The notes beneath the pieces were generated by a model. That model worked only from the letters and a program-made list of their open reading frames with translations, had not been told where the DNA came from and made no database searches. This document shows, piece by piece, positions 1 to 7,563 of a stretch of 32,935 bases of DNA. Source of the DNA: an uncultured Verrucomicrobiota bacterium (GTDB taxonomy: Bacteria > Verrucomicrobiota > Verrucomicrobiia > Limisphaerales > UBA9464). The stretch is from the NCBI GenBank assembly GCA_903858835.1, contig CAIOKD010000209.1:1-32935 (forward strand), given 5' to 3'. The stretch's first letter is position 1; each line of letters begins with the position of its first letter. The translations under genes and the position numbers were made by a program.

Positions 1-990
1 CGCATACTCGCCAGCCCCGCTGAAACGGCCTTTGTGCGTTCCGTCGAATCCCACGGCCCCCCAGTAGGCGCCGCCGTCCGGGCTGTCCATCCGGTAGCCG
101 AAGAGTCCGGGCACCACGATCCGTAGCGACTCCACCGGAGGCAGGCTGACCGCCGATGCGAACTGCCACCGTTGTGCTTCATTTTCCTGCGTTTGGGTCA
201 TGCCCGAGATCCCGGCAATCTGGGTGCCCACGAGGGCATGAACACAATGAATCGCAATCCAGGCTGCGAAAACGACCACCAGCGCGAGTCTTGATGCGCT
301 GGTCAGCAGATTCTGTGGCGTTCTGACAGATTCCGACCAAGAATGCCAAATGAGGAAACAGGCGACATAAATGCTGAAAATGGCGCCGACATCGCCGCCC
401 TCGCTCACGCTCAAACCGGTGGCGAGTCCCGCTGTAGCCGAGAAAGCCCAAGATCGCCATCCCGAGTCCCGTCTGGTGAGGGCCATCAAGGCTAAGAGAG
501 TGAAACCCAATGAAAAGGCCTTCGCCGTCAACCCCCAGCACGCATAGGACACAGGGTTGGACGCTAGAGATGCCGCGATGCCTGAGAGGACGGCAACTTC
601 AATCCTGAACCCTAGGCAGCGAACAAAAACAAAGCAGCTCAGTCCCAGAAACGTCAAGGAAAGCGGTACGTAGAATTTAGCCACGAACAGTGGGTTGTTG
701 ACAATGGTTCCGAGAATCTGTGTCAGGTTGGGGGTTGCTCCGATGGTTACCGATCCCACCCAGTTTAGATCTTGCCAGAGGCCCAAAAAGCTATCTGGAA
801 GCCTGCCTGCTTCGGATTTTAAAACTCCTAGTGGTGCATCATTTGAAAACAGTACGAATTCAGGAGCGAAGCTTTTCCAAAAGAGACCGCAGACTGTTCC
901 GGCAAGGACGACCCAAGCTATTAACAACCCTCTGACACTATGAGCACCTTTTGGGACTTCTGAAGATGATGGAATCGTAAGACGTTTCAT
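1..990 (-). CDS. Polytopic membrane protein, possibly YfhO/glycosyltransferase-like (partial, C-terminus off window)
   Basis: Translating the minus strand from the ATG at 990 gives 330 uninterrupted codons to the window edge. The ORF track omits this gene because no stop is present. The protein starts MKRLTIPSSSEV, has a hydrophobic segment at about residues 20-40, a 'FSNDAPLGV' motif after it, then several strongly hydrophobic stretches typical of a multi-spanning inner-membrane protein. The short 'SNDAPLG' loop and the topology resemble large YfhO-like or GT-C-like membrane proteins of glycan clusters, but this is only a resemblance. The start overlaps the stop of the upstream glycosyltransferase by 4 bases (ATGA), so the two are probably translationally coupled. 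About 240-990 is AT-rich relative to its surroundings. The family assignment is uncertain; the reading frame is solid. Confidence 0.75.
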   Translation of the reverse strand, partial: MKRLTIPSSSEVPKGAHSVRGLLIAWVVLAGTVCGLFWKSFAPEFVLFSNDAPLGVLKSEAGRLPDSFLGLWQDLNWVGSVTIGATPNLTQILGTIVNNPLFVAKFYVPLSLTFLGLSCFVFVRCLGFRIEVAVLSGIAASLASNPVSYACWGLTAKAFSLGFTLLALMALTRRDSGWRSWAFSATAGLATGLSVSEGGDVGAIFSIYVACFLIWHSWSESVRTPQNLLTSASRLALVVVFAAWIAIHCVHALVGTQIAGISGMTQTQENEAQRWQFASAVSLPPVESLRIVVPGLFGYRMDSPDGGAYWGAVGFDGTHKGRFSGAGEYA

Positions 991-1967
991 GGTTCCTGGG
1001 AGTTGTTCCGAAACAATGGTTGCGGGCCGAAGAGTCGATCCCTGCAGAAAACAGCCAATTTTCCCAGCCACCAGTGCAAGGGTTTTATCAGACTTCGGGT
1101 CATCGATCCGATGTCTCTTGCATATTCTGCATCCAATGGGTTGAGGGTTTGCTGTTTTACTACGGACCGTGCAGCGAACAGGCATTGGATTCGCTGGCTC
1201 CAGATCCAATTGCCAAGGGTGGATGCTGGAATCCATCGAGCGATCTGCTGCATGGCTCTGAGTTCATCGGCCACCCAACTTTCAAGACATCTAGAATTGG
1301 TCATTGTGGCGCTGTTTCCATGGTGTCGGATCTGGCAGTGAATTTCTCTAAGTTCCAACCGCAGTGAGGCGTTGCGTGCCCAGTCGGCGTAAAAGACACA
1401 GTCTCCCACCTGAGGATAATCCAATGGAAAACGGCAGGGGGCCGGTCGGTGGGAAGTCTTCAACAGGACCGAGCCGCATAAGATGGTCTGCAGTTGCCCT
1501 TGCTGGTGCAAGAATTTGAGCAATGGGATTGGTCTCACTTCCGGCCGAGGTGGTGGAGGTTGCATCGGCAACCGCTGCCCTCGGGCGTCAATCTTTTCGG
1601 TCAGAGACCATGCCATGGCCGGTGGTACTGCATTGGCCAAGGTGGGTGCCAATCGCTCGAGAAAGCAGGGGAGCACGAGATCGTCGGCAAGGAGGATGTG
1701 CAGGATTTCCGTCTCGACGGCCAAGTCGAGGCAGCGATTCAGGTTACCGAAGAGTCCCTGGTTCCGTTCATTGCGCCGGAGCTCTCCTCGAAGTCGCGGG
1801 TGCTCCGCGAAGAATGCCTCTACCAGTTCCGGGGTTCCGTCACTGGAGACATCGTCGATCACCACTACTCGATCGGGAGGGGCTGTCTGGGCGGCTAACG
1901 ACTCAAGTGTCGCACGAAGGTAGCGCGCGCCATTGTACACCGGAATGACAGTTAAGATTTCGGACAT
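987..1967 (-). CDS. Family 2 glycosyltransferase
   Basis: A 326-residue GT-A fold glycosyltransferase, predicted to transfer a sugar from a nucleotide donor to a glycan or lipid acceptor at the cytoplasmic face. The N-terminus has the classical GT2 start (MSEILTVIPVYNG), then 'VVVIDDVSSDGT' at about residues 37-48 and a DXD-like 'LLADDLVLP' near 100. The ORF track extends upstream to a GTG at 2066, but those 33 residues are polar and unlike GT2 N-termini. ATG 1967 puts the first beta strand at the usual place, so I prefer it, although no strong Shine-Dalgarno is visible at either site. The gene is followed by the membrane protein with an ATGA overlap. Acceptor and donor cannot be told from sequence. 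Confidence 0.88.
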   Translation of the reverse strand: MSEILTVIPVYNGARYLRATLESLAAQTAPPDRVVVIDDVSSDGTPELVEAFFAEHPRLRGELRRNERNQGLFGNLNRCLDLAVETEILHILLADDLVLPCFLERLAPTLANAVPPAMAWSLTEKIDARGQRLPMQPPPPRPEVRPIPLLKFLHQQGQLQTILCGSVLLKTSHRPAPCRFPLDYPQVGDCVFYADWARNASLRLELREIHCQIRHHGNSATMTNSRCLESWVADELRAMQQIARWIPASTLGNWIWSQRIQCLFAARSVVKQQTLNPLDAEYARDIGSMTRSLIKPLHWWLGKLAVFCRDRLFGPQPLFRNNSQEP

Positions 1968-2115
1968 TGAATCCGAAGGGGACCACAAGCCGCAAGCTCG
2001 GGAAAGTTTCCTATCGCCTTTCCGAACGTCTGCTTTGGGTGGTGTTTTCGCGACGGTTTCAATCACGGCTCAATGGCTAACCAAGAAGCGGGGTGACAGT
2101 CCGGCATGACAAGTA

Positions 2116-2937
2116 TCACGCTGGTTCCCCTGCGACGGAACTACCTGCGGCTTCCGCAAACCGGGTGGCGTGCCAGATCCGGAGGTTGCGGAGTTGGAGG
2201 GCCAGGGGCGGACAAACGATGTTGGGCAACAACGTTCGATGCACCGGCTCTGGGGCGGCCTCCGGGCGGATCTCGACGGACCGATCCCAGACCTCTGCGA
2301 TCAGTTCCAACACCTCCGCCTTGGACATCGCGGGCCAAAAGCCGGGCTGGCAGACCGGGGGCGGGGATCCAGCCTCCAACAGGCCGTTGCAAATCCTAGC
2401 CCATTCCAGTGTCGTGATTCCGTTCCAGGCATGATTGACGAACCCACGCACCGGTCCTCGTTGGTTCAGGAACCATTCCATTAGGCTTTTTGAGGACTTC
2501 AGTTCCGGGCCCAGTATCGAACAACGGATGGCGCAACCACCGGCCATAATCACCTGCCGTTCGGCCTCCCACTTCGATCGCCCGTAATCGTCGGCAGCAT
2601 CTCCGGATTCCTCGGCGCGGCGGGAGGGTTGGTCGGGGCGGAAGATGCCGTCGGTGCTGGCCTGGATGAAGCGGACACCCGCGTCAAGGCGGCGGATTGC
2701 CTGGGCAACCAGATGCACGTGCGTCTCGGTAAGCAGCTGCGCTGTAGCCCCTGCGCGGATGCCGATGCAATTGACGACCGCCTCCGGCCGTGTGGATTGC
2801 AGCGCATCCAGGAATTCGTCGGGTGATTCCGCCCTGAACCGAATTTCCGGGCACCGTATCGCGTGGCCCGCCTCGGCAAGGAACTGGGCGACCACGTGGC
2901 CGAGCATGCCCGAAGCGCCGAGGACGGTGACCCGCAT
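2116..2937 (-). CDS. RmlD-like SDR, NDP-sugar reductase
   Basis: Extended short-chain dehydrogenase of 273 residues in the dTDP-4-dehydrorhamnose reductase (RmlD)/FnlB-like group. It has a Rossmann GASGMLG at residues 7-13, 'STDGIF' at 94-99 with the catalytic Ser/Thr, and YGRSK at 118-122 with the catalytic Tyr and Lys. The likely role is NAD(P)H-dependent reduction of a 4-keto nucleotide sugar. The track start at 3015 adds 26 residues that overlap the upstream methyltransferase; the ATG at 2937 shares one base with that gene's TGA (TGATG) and begins exactly at the beta strand MRVTVLGASG, so it is preferred. The order dehydratase, C-methyltransferase, reductase suggests a single pathway making a methylated deoxy sugar. 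The exact sugar is not determinable. Confidence 0.88.
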   Translation of the reverse strand: MRVTVLGASGMLGHVVAQFLAEAGHAIRCPEIRFRAESPDEFLDALQSTRPEAVVNCIGIRAGATAQLLTETHVHLVAQAIRRLDAGVRFIQASTDGIFRPDQPSRRAEESGDAADDYGRSKWEAERQVIMAGGCAIRCSILGPELKSSKSLMEWFLNQRGPVRGFVNHAWNGITTLEWARICNGLLEAGSPPPVCQPGFWPAMSKAEVLELIAEVWDRSVEIRPEAAPEPVHRTLLPNIVCPPLALQLRNLRIWHATRFAEAAGSSVAGEPA

Positions 2938-4121
2938 CAGTCCTCCCCGAAGGCGGTCAGCCATTCCCACGAGTGGCCGGGGTACTTGCGGACAATGTCC
3001 TCCCGGTGGTTCCACGCGGTGACCAGGCAGGCGACCGGGGGATTCCGGATCATCTCGGCCGGGGCCACGATGGGGGTCGCCAATTGCGGTATGAACTTGC
3101 CGCAGCGGAGGGGTGACTCATCTACGATGTAGCTGAAGCATAGCTGCCGCAGTTGGTTGAGATAGACATTGGCACGGCCTGCGGCCCCGTAGGCGGCGAT
3201 GGGACGACCTTCCGAGAGCAGGCGCTCGAGTCTCCGGGCGGCCGGGGTATCTGCGCGCCTGTCGTAGGCCCGCTGGATCCCATGCAGGCCGGATTCGGCC
3301 TCCGGGGCGCGGTCGGGAATCGCGGCGGCGTGGGGATCCCGACGGAACCTGACCCGCAGCAGTCCTCCGTGCAGCGGGGTCCGGAGGGTCGCCTCGTGGG
3401 CGAAACCCACGTCACAGACGCAGCGGATCAGGGCCGACTCGCTCCACTCGACCTTGTGCTCGTGGTAGATGGTGTCCCATTGCCCTCCCGCGAGGGTGGC
3501 GGCCAGGTCGTGGACCTCGACCCAGAAATGGCCGCCGGGCCTCAGGGCGAGGGCAGCCCCGGCGAATACCTCCCGCAGGTCGGTGATGTGGGCCAGGCAG
3601 TTGGAGCCGGAAAGGACATCCACGGACCCCTCGAGTCCGTGTTCGCGGACGACCTCTGGGGTGAAGGGGGTGTTGACCAACCGCCAGGAGGCCGTGACCG
3701 CGGCGCGCCGGGAAACGTCGCTCGGGTCCACGCCGATGCGTCGCCAGCCTGGGGGCAGATGGTTGAGCAACACGCCGTCGTTGCAGCCGATCTCCAGGTA
3801 GGTCAGCGCCGAATCCCTCCCGTAGAACGAGGCGAGCGTGTCGGCGAATCCGATGAAGTGGCGGACCAGCCCCGGCACTGTGGACGAGGCGTAGTTGTAC
3901 TCCTCGTACAGCTGGGCGCCGGAGATGTCCTCCGCCACCTGGACGGCACCGCACCGCGAGCAGCGCAACCAGGTGAGCGGGAAGAGGGGCGCCAGCTGGG
4001 CCGATTCGGCCGAACGGCAGAACATCCCGGCCAAGGGCATCGGGTCCATGCGCAGGACCTGGACGAGCCCCGACGACGGCGCGTGGCAACCGCGGCAGTG
4101 GTGGATCGTTGGAGACGACAT
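2937..4121 (-). CDS. NDP-sugar C-methyltransferase with N-terminal zinc-binding domain
   Basis: A 394-residue class I SAM-dependent methyltransferase of the TylC3/TcaB9 sugar C-methyltransferase type. Three parts are visible: an N-terminal zinc site with Cys pairs at residues 9/12 (CRGC) and 54/57 (CSRC); a Rossmann SAM domain with EIGCNDG at about 110-116 and the family 'IYHEH' motif, whose His is a candidate catalytic residue; and a C-terminal domain containing 'AAYGAAGRANVYLNQL', typical of the methyltransferase C-terminal fold. Family members add a methyl group to a carbon of a 4-keto NDP-sugar. It lies 24 bases after the dehydratase gene and abuts the reductase gene, supporting consecutive steps. 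The substrate is inferred from context only. Confidence 0.9.
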   Translation of the reverse strand: MSSPTIHHCRGCHAPSSGLVQVLRMDPMPLAGMFCRSAESAQLAPLFPLTWLRCSRCGAVQVAEDISGAQLYEEYNYASSTVPGLVRHFIGFADTLASFYGRDSALTYLEIGCNDGVLLNHLPPGWRRIGVDPSDVSRRAAVTASWRLVNTPFTPEVVREHGLEGSVDVLSGSNCLAHITDLREVFAGAALALRPGGHFWVEVHDLAATLAGGQWDTIYHEHKVEWSESALIRCVCDVGFAHEATLRTPLHGGLLRVRFRRDPHAAAIPDRAPEAESGLHGIQRAYDRRADTPAARRLERLLSEGRPIAAYGAAGRANVYLNQLRQLCFSYIVDESPLRCGKFIPQLATPIVAPAEMIRNPPVACLVTAWNHREDIVRKYPGHSWEWLTAFGED

Positions 4122-4145
4122 GGGGGAGGGCGATCCGGCGGTGCT

Positions 4146-5135
4146 TCAGGTGTATTCCTCGACCACGCCGGCGGCGTCGAGCAGTGGGGAGATCTCCTCG
4201 AAGGAGCGGAGCCGCGACGTGTTCTCGGAGCTGTACTCCGACCCGAGCGGCTGCGGGGTTGGCTCGGAAGGCAGGCGGTATTCCGGATGGATGTTGAAGT
4301 AGGTGTCGCTCTCGCTCACGCGCTGCAGCTCGTACTCGTTGACGAGGATCTCGTGGATCTTTTCGCCCGGGCGGATCCCCACCTCCTGGATCGGATGGCC
4401 GGCCCCCCGCGGGCTGTATTTCTGGCGCATGGCCTCGGCGAGGTCGTGGACGGTGCAGGCGGGGGCCTTCCGCACGAAGATCTCTCCACCCCGGGCCATG
4501 GTCATGGCATGGAACACCAGGTCCACCGACTGGTCCAAGGTCATGAGAAAGCGCGTCATGTGGGGCACGGTGAGGGTCATCGGGGCATCCTCCCGGATCT
4601 GGCGCAGGAACAGCGGGATGACCGAGCCCCGGCTGCCCATGACATTGCCGTAGCGCACGCAGCAGAAGGTGGTCGCGCCGCCGAACGGGTTCTGGCTGCA
4701 CACCAGCTTCTCCATCATCGCCTTGCTCGTCCCCATGGCATTCACGGGCTTCACGGCCTTGTCGGTGCTCAGGGCCACCACGGTCTTCACCCCGGCGGCT
4801 CGGGCGGTCGCGCAGATGTTCTGGGTTCCGAGGATGTTCGTCTTGATGGCCTCCAGCGGATAGCTCTCGCAGGAGGGCACCTGCTTGAGAGCCGCGGCAT
4901 GGAAGACGAAGTGGACCCCGCTCATCGCCTCCTCCAGACGTTCGGCGTCCCGGACGTCTCCGATGATGTAGCGGAACTGCGGCCATCGGCGTTGCATCTC
5001 CCACTGCTTCTTCTCGTCGCGGCTGAAGATGCGGATCTGCTCCGGGTTCAGGTCGAGCAGGTGGCGCGCGACGCGGTTCCCGAAGGAGCCGGTGCCCCCG
5101 GTGATGAGGATGGTCGCGCCGGACAGGGATCGCAT
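4146..5135 (-). CDS. UDP-N-acetylglucosamine 4,6-dehydratase/5-epimerase-like SDR (FnlA/WbjB/CapE type)
   Basis: A 329-residue extended SDR of the polysaccharide biosynthesis (CapD_N/FlaA1) family, probably acting on UDP-GlcNAc or a related UDP-sugar to give a 4-keto-6-deoxy product. TGGTGSFG at residues 12-19 binds NAD(P). STDKA at 123-127 carries the catalytic Asp-Lys pair. At the canonical YxxxK position it has MGTSK (134-138): Met replaces Tyr, the pattern I associate with FnlA/WbjB/CapE rather than PseB/FlaA1. 'RYGNVMGSRGSVIPLF' and 'TRFLMTLDQ' are also family motifs. It begins the leftward glycan operon; the 117-base gap to the divergent gene at 5253 is the probable promoter region. The 5-epimerase specificity is inference from the Met variant. 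Confidence 0.92.
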   Translation of the reverse strand: MRSLSGATILITGGTGSFGNRVARHLLDLNPEQIRIFSRDEKKQWEMQRRWPQFRYIIGDVRDAERLEEAMSGVHFVFHAAALKQVPSCESYPLEAIKTNILGTQNICATARAAGVKTVVALSTDKAVKPVNAMGTSKAMMEKLVCSQNPFGGATTFCCVRYGNVMGSRGSVIPLFLRQIREDAPMTLTVPHMTRFLMTLDQSVDLVFHAMTMARGGEIFVRKAPACTVHDLAEAMRQKYSPRGAGHPIQEVGIRPGEKIHEILVNEYELQRVSESDTYFNIHPEYRLPSEPTPQPLGSEYSSENTSRLRSFEEISPLLDAAGVVEEYT

Positions 5136-5252
5136 GGCCGTTTTCTAACGCACGGGGCCCTCCAAGGGCAGCCATTTGTTCCGGGCGCCGCGGGCCGAGA
5201 ACCCCGGACGACGCTCTCGACGCGGCCCGGAATTCCCTCCAGGGTGTCACCG

Positions 5253-5828
5253 ATGATCACGCAGTGGATTGCCGAGTACCTGGAGGCCCAGAAGCGGGCC
5301 GTCGATTCCTTGAAGCCCGCCGAGATCGCGGGCCTGGTCGAGACCCTGCGCACGGCCTGGTCGGCCGACCGGCAGATCTTCGCGATCGGCAACGGGGGCA
5401 GCGCGGCCAACGCCAGCCACTTCGCGGTGGACCTGGGCAAGGGGTCCAGCGACAAGCTGCCGCGCCGATTCCGGGTGCTCTCCCTCACCGACAACGTCGC
5501 CTGGATGACAGCCCTCGGGAACGACTATTCGTACGACGAGGTCTTCACCCGGCAGTTGATGAACTATGCCCACAAGGGTGATGTGCTCATCGCCGCCAGC
5601 GTCAGCGGCAATTCGCCCAACCTGGTGAAGGCCTATGAATGGGCCCGGTCACAGGGGCTCAAGACCATCGCGCTGGTCGGCGCCAAGCGTGGACGCCTGG
5701 CCGAGTTGGCCGACCAGGTGGTGGTCATCGAGGACACCCACTACGGGCGGGTCGAAGATGTGCAGATGCACATCCTGCACATCCTCTGTTACGCGTTCAT
5801 GGAGCGACCCGAGCTGGCGCGTTCTTGA
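5253..5828 (+). CDS. gmhA: SIS-domain phosphosugar isomerase, GmhA/DiaA-like
   Basis: A 191-residue SIS protein with the length and layout of sedoheptulose-7-phosphate isomerase (GmhA), which makes D-glycero-manno-heptose 7-phosphate for LPS core or capsule heptose. It has FAIGNGGSAANASHF near residues 45-60, 'ALGNDYSYDEVFTRQL', the phosphate-binding 'ASVSGNSPNLVKA' and a C-terminal 'MHILHILCY' helix whose second His matches catalytic His180 of E. coli GmhA. The residue matching catalytic Glu65 is Asp (HFAVDL versus HFAEEL in E. coli), so it may be a side branch of the family. The ATG at 5253 is chosen; a GTG three codons upstream (5244) is possible. The long track ORF from 3153 runs antisense to other genes and is not its N-terminus. 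A GT9 heptosyltransferase-like gene lies at 29034. The symbol is tentative. Confidence 0.82.
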   Translation: MITQWIAEYLEAQKRAVDSLKPAEIAGLVETLRTAWSADRQIFAIGNGGSAANASHFAVDLGKGSSDKLPRRFRVLSLTDNVAWMTALGNDYSYDEVFTRQLMNYAHKGDVLIAASVSGNSPNLVKAYEWARSQGLKTIALVGAKRGRLAELADQVVVIEDTHYGRVEDVQMHILHILCYAFMERPELARS

Positions 5829-5907
5829 CCCGGGATCCGGTTCCCGAAGCGCGTGGATCCGCGCGGACGGCCGGTGCTCGGTGGAAATCATCCATGGAAT
5901 ATCCCGA

Positions 5908-7014
5908 ATGAACACCCCAGGAAGACGATGGGTAGCGATGGTCTTGCTCGGCACCCTGATGATGGTTGCGGGCACGGCGATCGTTCGTGCCGGCACCCTC
6001 GTGCGCTTTCGCACAGGCCTGGCCGACGTCGTGGTTGAATTGTATGACAAGGAGAAGCCGCTGACCTCCTCCAATTTTCTCCGTTACATCCGGGCCGGGA
6101 GCTACTCGAACATGTTCGCGCACCGGGTCGTGCCCAACTTCGTGATCCAGGGTGGAGGCTTTCGCGTGGCCCACCGGGGCACCGCGAGCAATTCGGTGGA
6201 ATCGGTGCCAGAGTTCGCCTGCGTCTCCAACGAGTTCGACGTCGGGCCCCGCTATCGCAACCTGTACGGAACGCTCTCCATGGCGAAGAAGGGCGCCAGC
6301 ACCAACCTGCTGCCGACGGTGCGGGTGACCAACGCGGCGGTGGCCTTCACCCGGTTCGCCGGGCTCAAGACCAACGCCGTCACCTACACCAACGCCTTTC
6401 CCGAGGTGGCCACCTTCGAGGTCTACACCGACCGCATCGTGGCCACCAACGGCAGCGGTGCCACCCAGATCTGGGTGGTGTCCACCGATGGGGTGGTTTA
6501 TTCGGGTGGTCCGCACTCCGCCTCCAGCCAGTGGTTTTTGAGCTTCGGGGACAATTCCGCCAACCTGGACCAGCAGAACGGTGGCTTCACCGTGTTCGGA
6601 CGGGTGGTGAGCGACACCAACACGTTCAACCGGCTGAACACGTTCCAGCCGATCCGCCGTGCCACCAACGTGGTCTATCCGGCCGGGGGTGCCTTCAACG
6701 AGCTTCCGCTGCTCGAGTACTTTGAGCCACTGAGCCTGGCCCAGTTGTACGCGGGCTTGCTCTTCATCGACATCACCGAGCTGCCGGCCCCGCAGGCGCC
6801 GGTTCCCGATCCCGGGCTTCCGGGAATCCGACTCCCCGGCTCCCTGGGCCTCCCCCATTCGGTCGAGGCGGCCTCCGCCCTCCAGGGGCCCTGGTTGACC
6901 CTCAGCAACTTCACCGGCCGTGCCTCCGAGGCGCAGGTATCGGATCCGGAGGGCAAGGGCCCGCTGCGCCTCTACCGCCTGAAGGTGCCGTTCTCGCTGA
7001 CGCGGCCGGAATGA
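5908..7014 (+). CDS. Secreted cyclophilin-type peptidyl-prolyl isomerase with insertion and C-terminal module
   Basis: A 368-residue exported protein. The signal peptide spans about residues 1-28 (hydrophobic core VLLGTLMMVAGTAIV, cleavage likely after VRA). The cyclophilin fold starts with 'FAHRVVPNFVIQGGGF' (70-85), retaining the catalytic Arg and Gln, then 'GTLSMAKKGAS' (121-131). The fold is then interrupted by about 70 residues before resuming at 'SSQWFLSFGD' (206-215) and 'FTVFGRV'. The C-terminus (about 305-360) ends in '..SDPEGKGPLRLYRL', a module seen again in the copper protein at 25361. It should catalyse proline isomerisation in the periplasm. The ATG at 5908 directly precedes the signal peptide; the track's earlier start at 5635 lies within gmhA in another frame. 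Confidence 0.88.
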   Translation: MNTPGRRWVAMVLLGTLMMVAGTAIVRAGTLVRFRTGLADVVVELYDKEKPLTSSNFLRYIRAGSYSNMFAHRVVPNFVIQGGGFRVAHRGTASNSVESVPEFACVSNEFDVGPRYRNLYGTLSMAKKGASTNLLPTVRVTNAAVAFTRFAGLKTNAVTYTNAFPEVATFEVYTDRIVATNGSGATQIWVVSTDGVVYSGGPHSASSQWFLSFGDNSANLDQQNGGFTVFGRVVSDTNTFNRLNTFQPIRRATNVVYPAGGAFNELPLLEYFEPLSLAQLYAGLLFIDITELPAPQAPVPDPGLPGIRLPGSLGLPHSVEAASALQGPWLTLSNFTGRASEAQVSDPEGKGPLRLYRLKVPFSLTRPE

Positions 7015-7026
7015 AGCGCCGGACCT

Positions 7027-7045
7027 GGTGACGGCCCCGGTCACC
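7027..7045. terminator. Possible hairpin between convergent genes
   Basis: GGTGAC and GTCACC (7027-7032 and 7040-7045) form a perfect 6-bp stem around a 7-base loop. It lies in the 26-base gap between the convergent cyclophilin and DUF486 genes and reaches into the DUF486 stop. There is no T-tract on either strand, so a terminator role is only suggested by position. Confidence 0.3.
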
Positions 7046-7397
7046 GTCCTGACGATCCGGGCAAGAAGGTGAAGACCACCGCCGCGATGATGCACCCGAA
7101 GGCCGCAAGGTGGTTCCACTGCGGTCGAGTGCCGAAGTAGAGCAGGGCGAATCCGCTGAAGACCACCAGGGTGATCACCTCCTGCAGGATCTTCAGTTGG
7201 TAGGGCGAGTAGATGGCGCTGCCCCAGCGATTGGCGGGCACCATGATCACGTACTCGAAGAAGGCGATCCCCCAGCTGGCCAAGATGACCCGCGCCAGAG
7301 GCGCATCCCGATGCTTGAGGTGGCCGTACCAGGCCACGGTCATGAACAGGTTGCTCACGAAGAGCATCACGATGGGCATCCACCCGGTGGAGATCAT
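7041..7397 (-). CDS. DUF486/DMT-like small membrane protein
   Basis: A 118-residue integral membrane protein with four predicted transmembrane helices, matching the DUF486 family in length and pattern: 'VSNLFMTVAWYGHL' in helix 1, 'WGIAFFEYVIMVPANRWG' in helix 2, then 'YSPYQLKILQEVITL' and a last helix ending VVFTFL. The function of the family is unknown; it resembles half-size drug/metabolite transporters. The track frame runs upstream to 7964, but only the part from ATG 7397 looks like protein; the rest is Pro/Arg/Ser-rich sequence antisense to the NfeD gene. It is divergent from nfeD across a 166-base gap that probably holds both promoters. Confidence 0.88.
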   Translation of the reverse strand: MISTGWMPIVMLFVSNLFMTVAWYGHLKHRDAPLARVILASWGIAFFEYVIMVPANRWGSAIYSPYQLKILQEVITLVVFSGFALLYFGTRPQWNHLAAFGCIIAAVVFTFLPGSSGR

Positions 7398-7563
7398 ACT
7401 CACGGGCCCATGGAAGCAGCATCGCCGTTCCGGGGCCAGAGGGGTCGCGGGAACTTCGCGGGGTTCCCGGGCTCGTTGGAAACCGGGGGTGAGATTCCAG
7501 TCGTTTCGGTAGCCTGTTTCGTCATCGTGGACAGGTCGGTCGAAACCCGCTACCACCTTGACC
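7398..7563. other. Divergent intergenic region, DUF486 / nfeD
   Basis: A 166-base spacer between two divergently transcribed genes, so it should contain both promoters. I see no convincing sigma-70 boxes, repeat or RNA element in it. Confidence 0.4.

Noticed and set aside
179-541. 120-residue minus-strand ORF
   Set aside because: Shadow frame of the truncated membrane protein, which reads open from 990 to the window edge.
3153-5828. 891-residue plus-strand ORF
   Set aside because: Only the last 191 residues (from 5253) are a gene. The rest is antisense to the methyltransferase and dehydratase and is Gly/Arg/Val-rich GC shadow.
5849-5864. GCGCG...CGCGC hairpin before the cyclophilin gene
   Set aside because: Only 4-5 bp in a very GC-rich gap with no T-run; likely chance.
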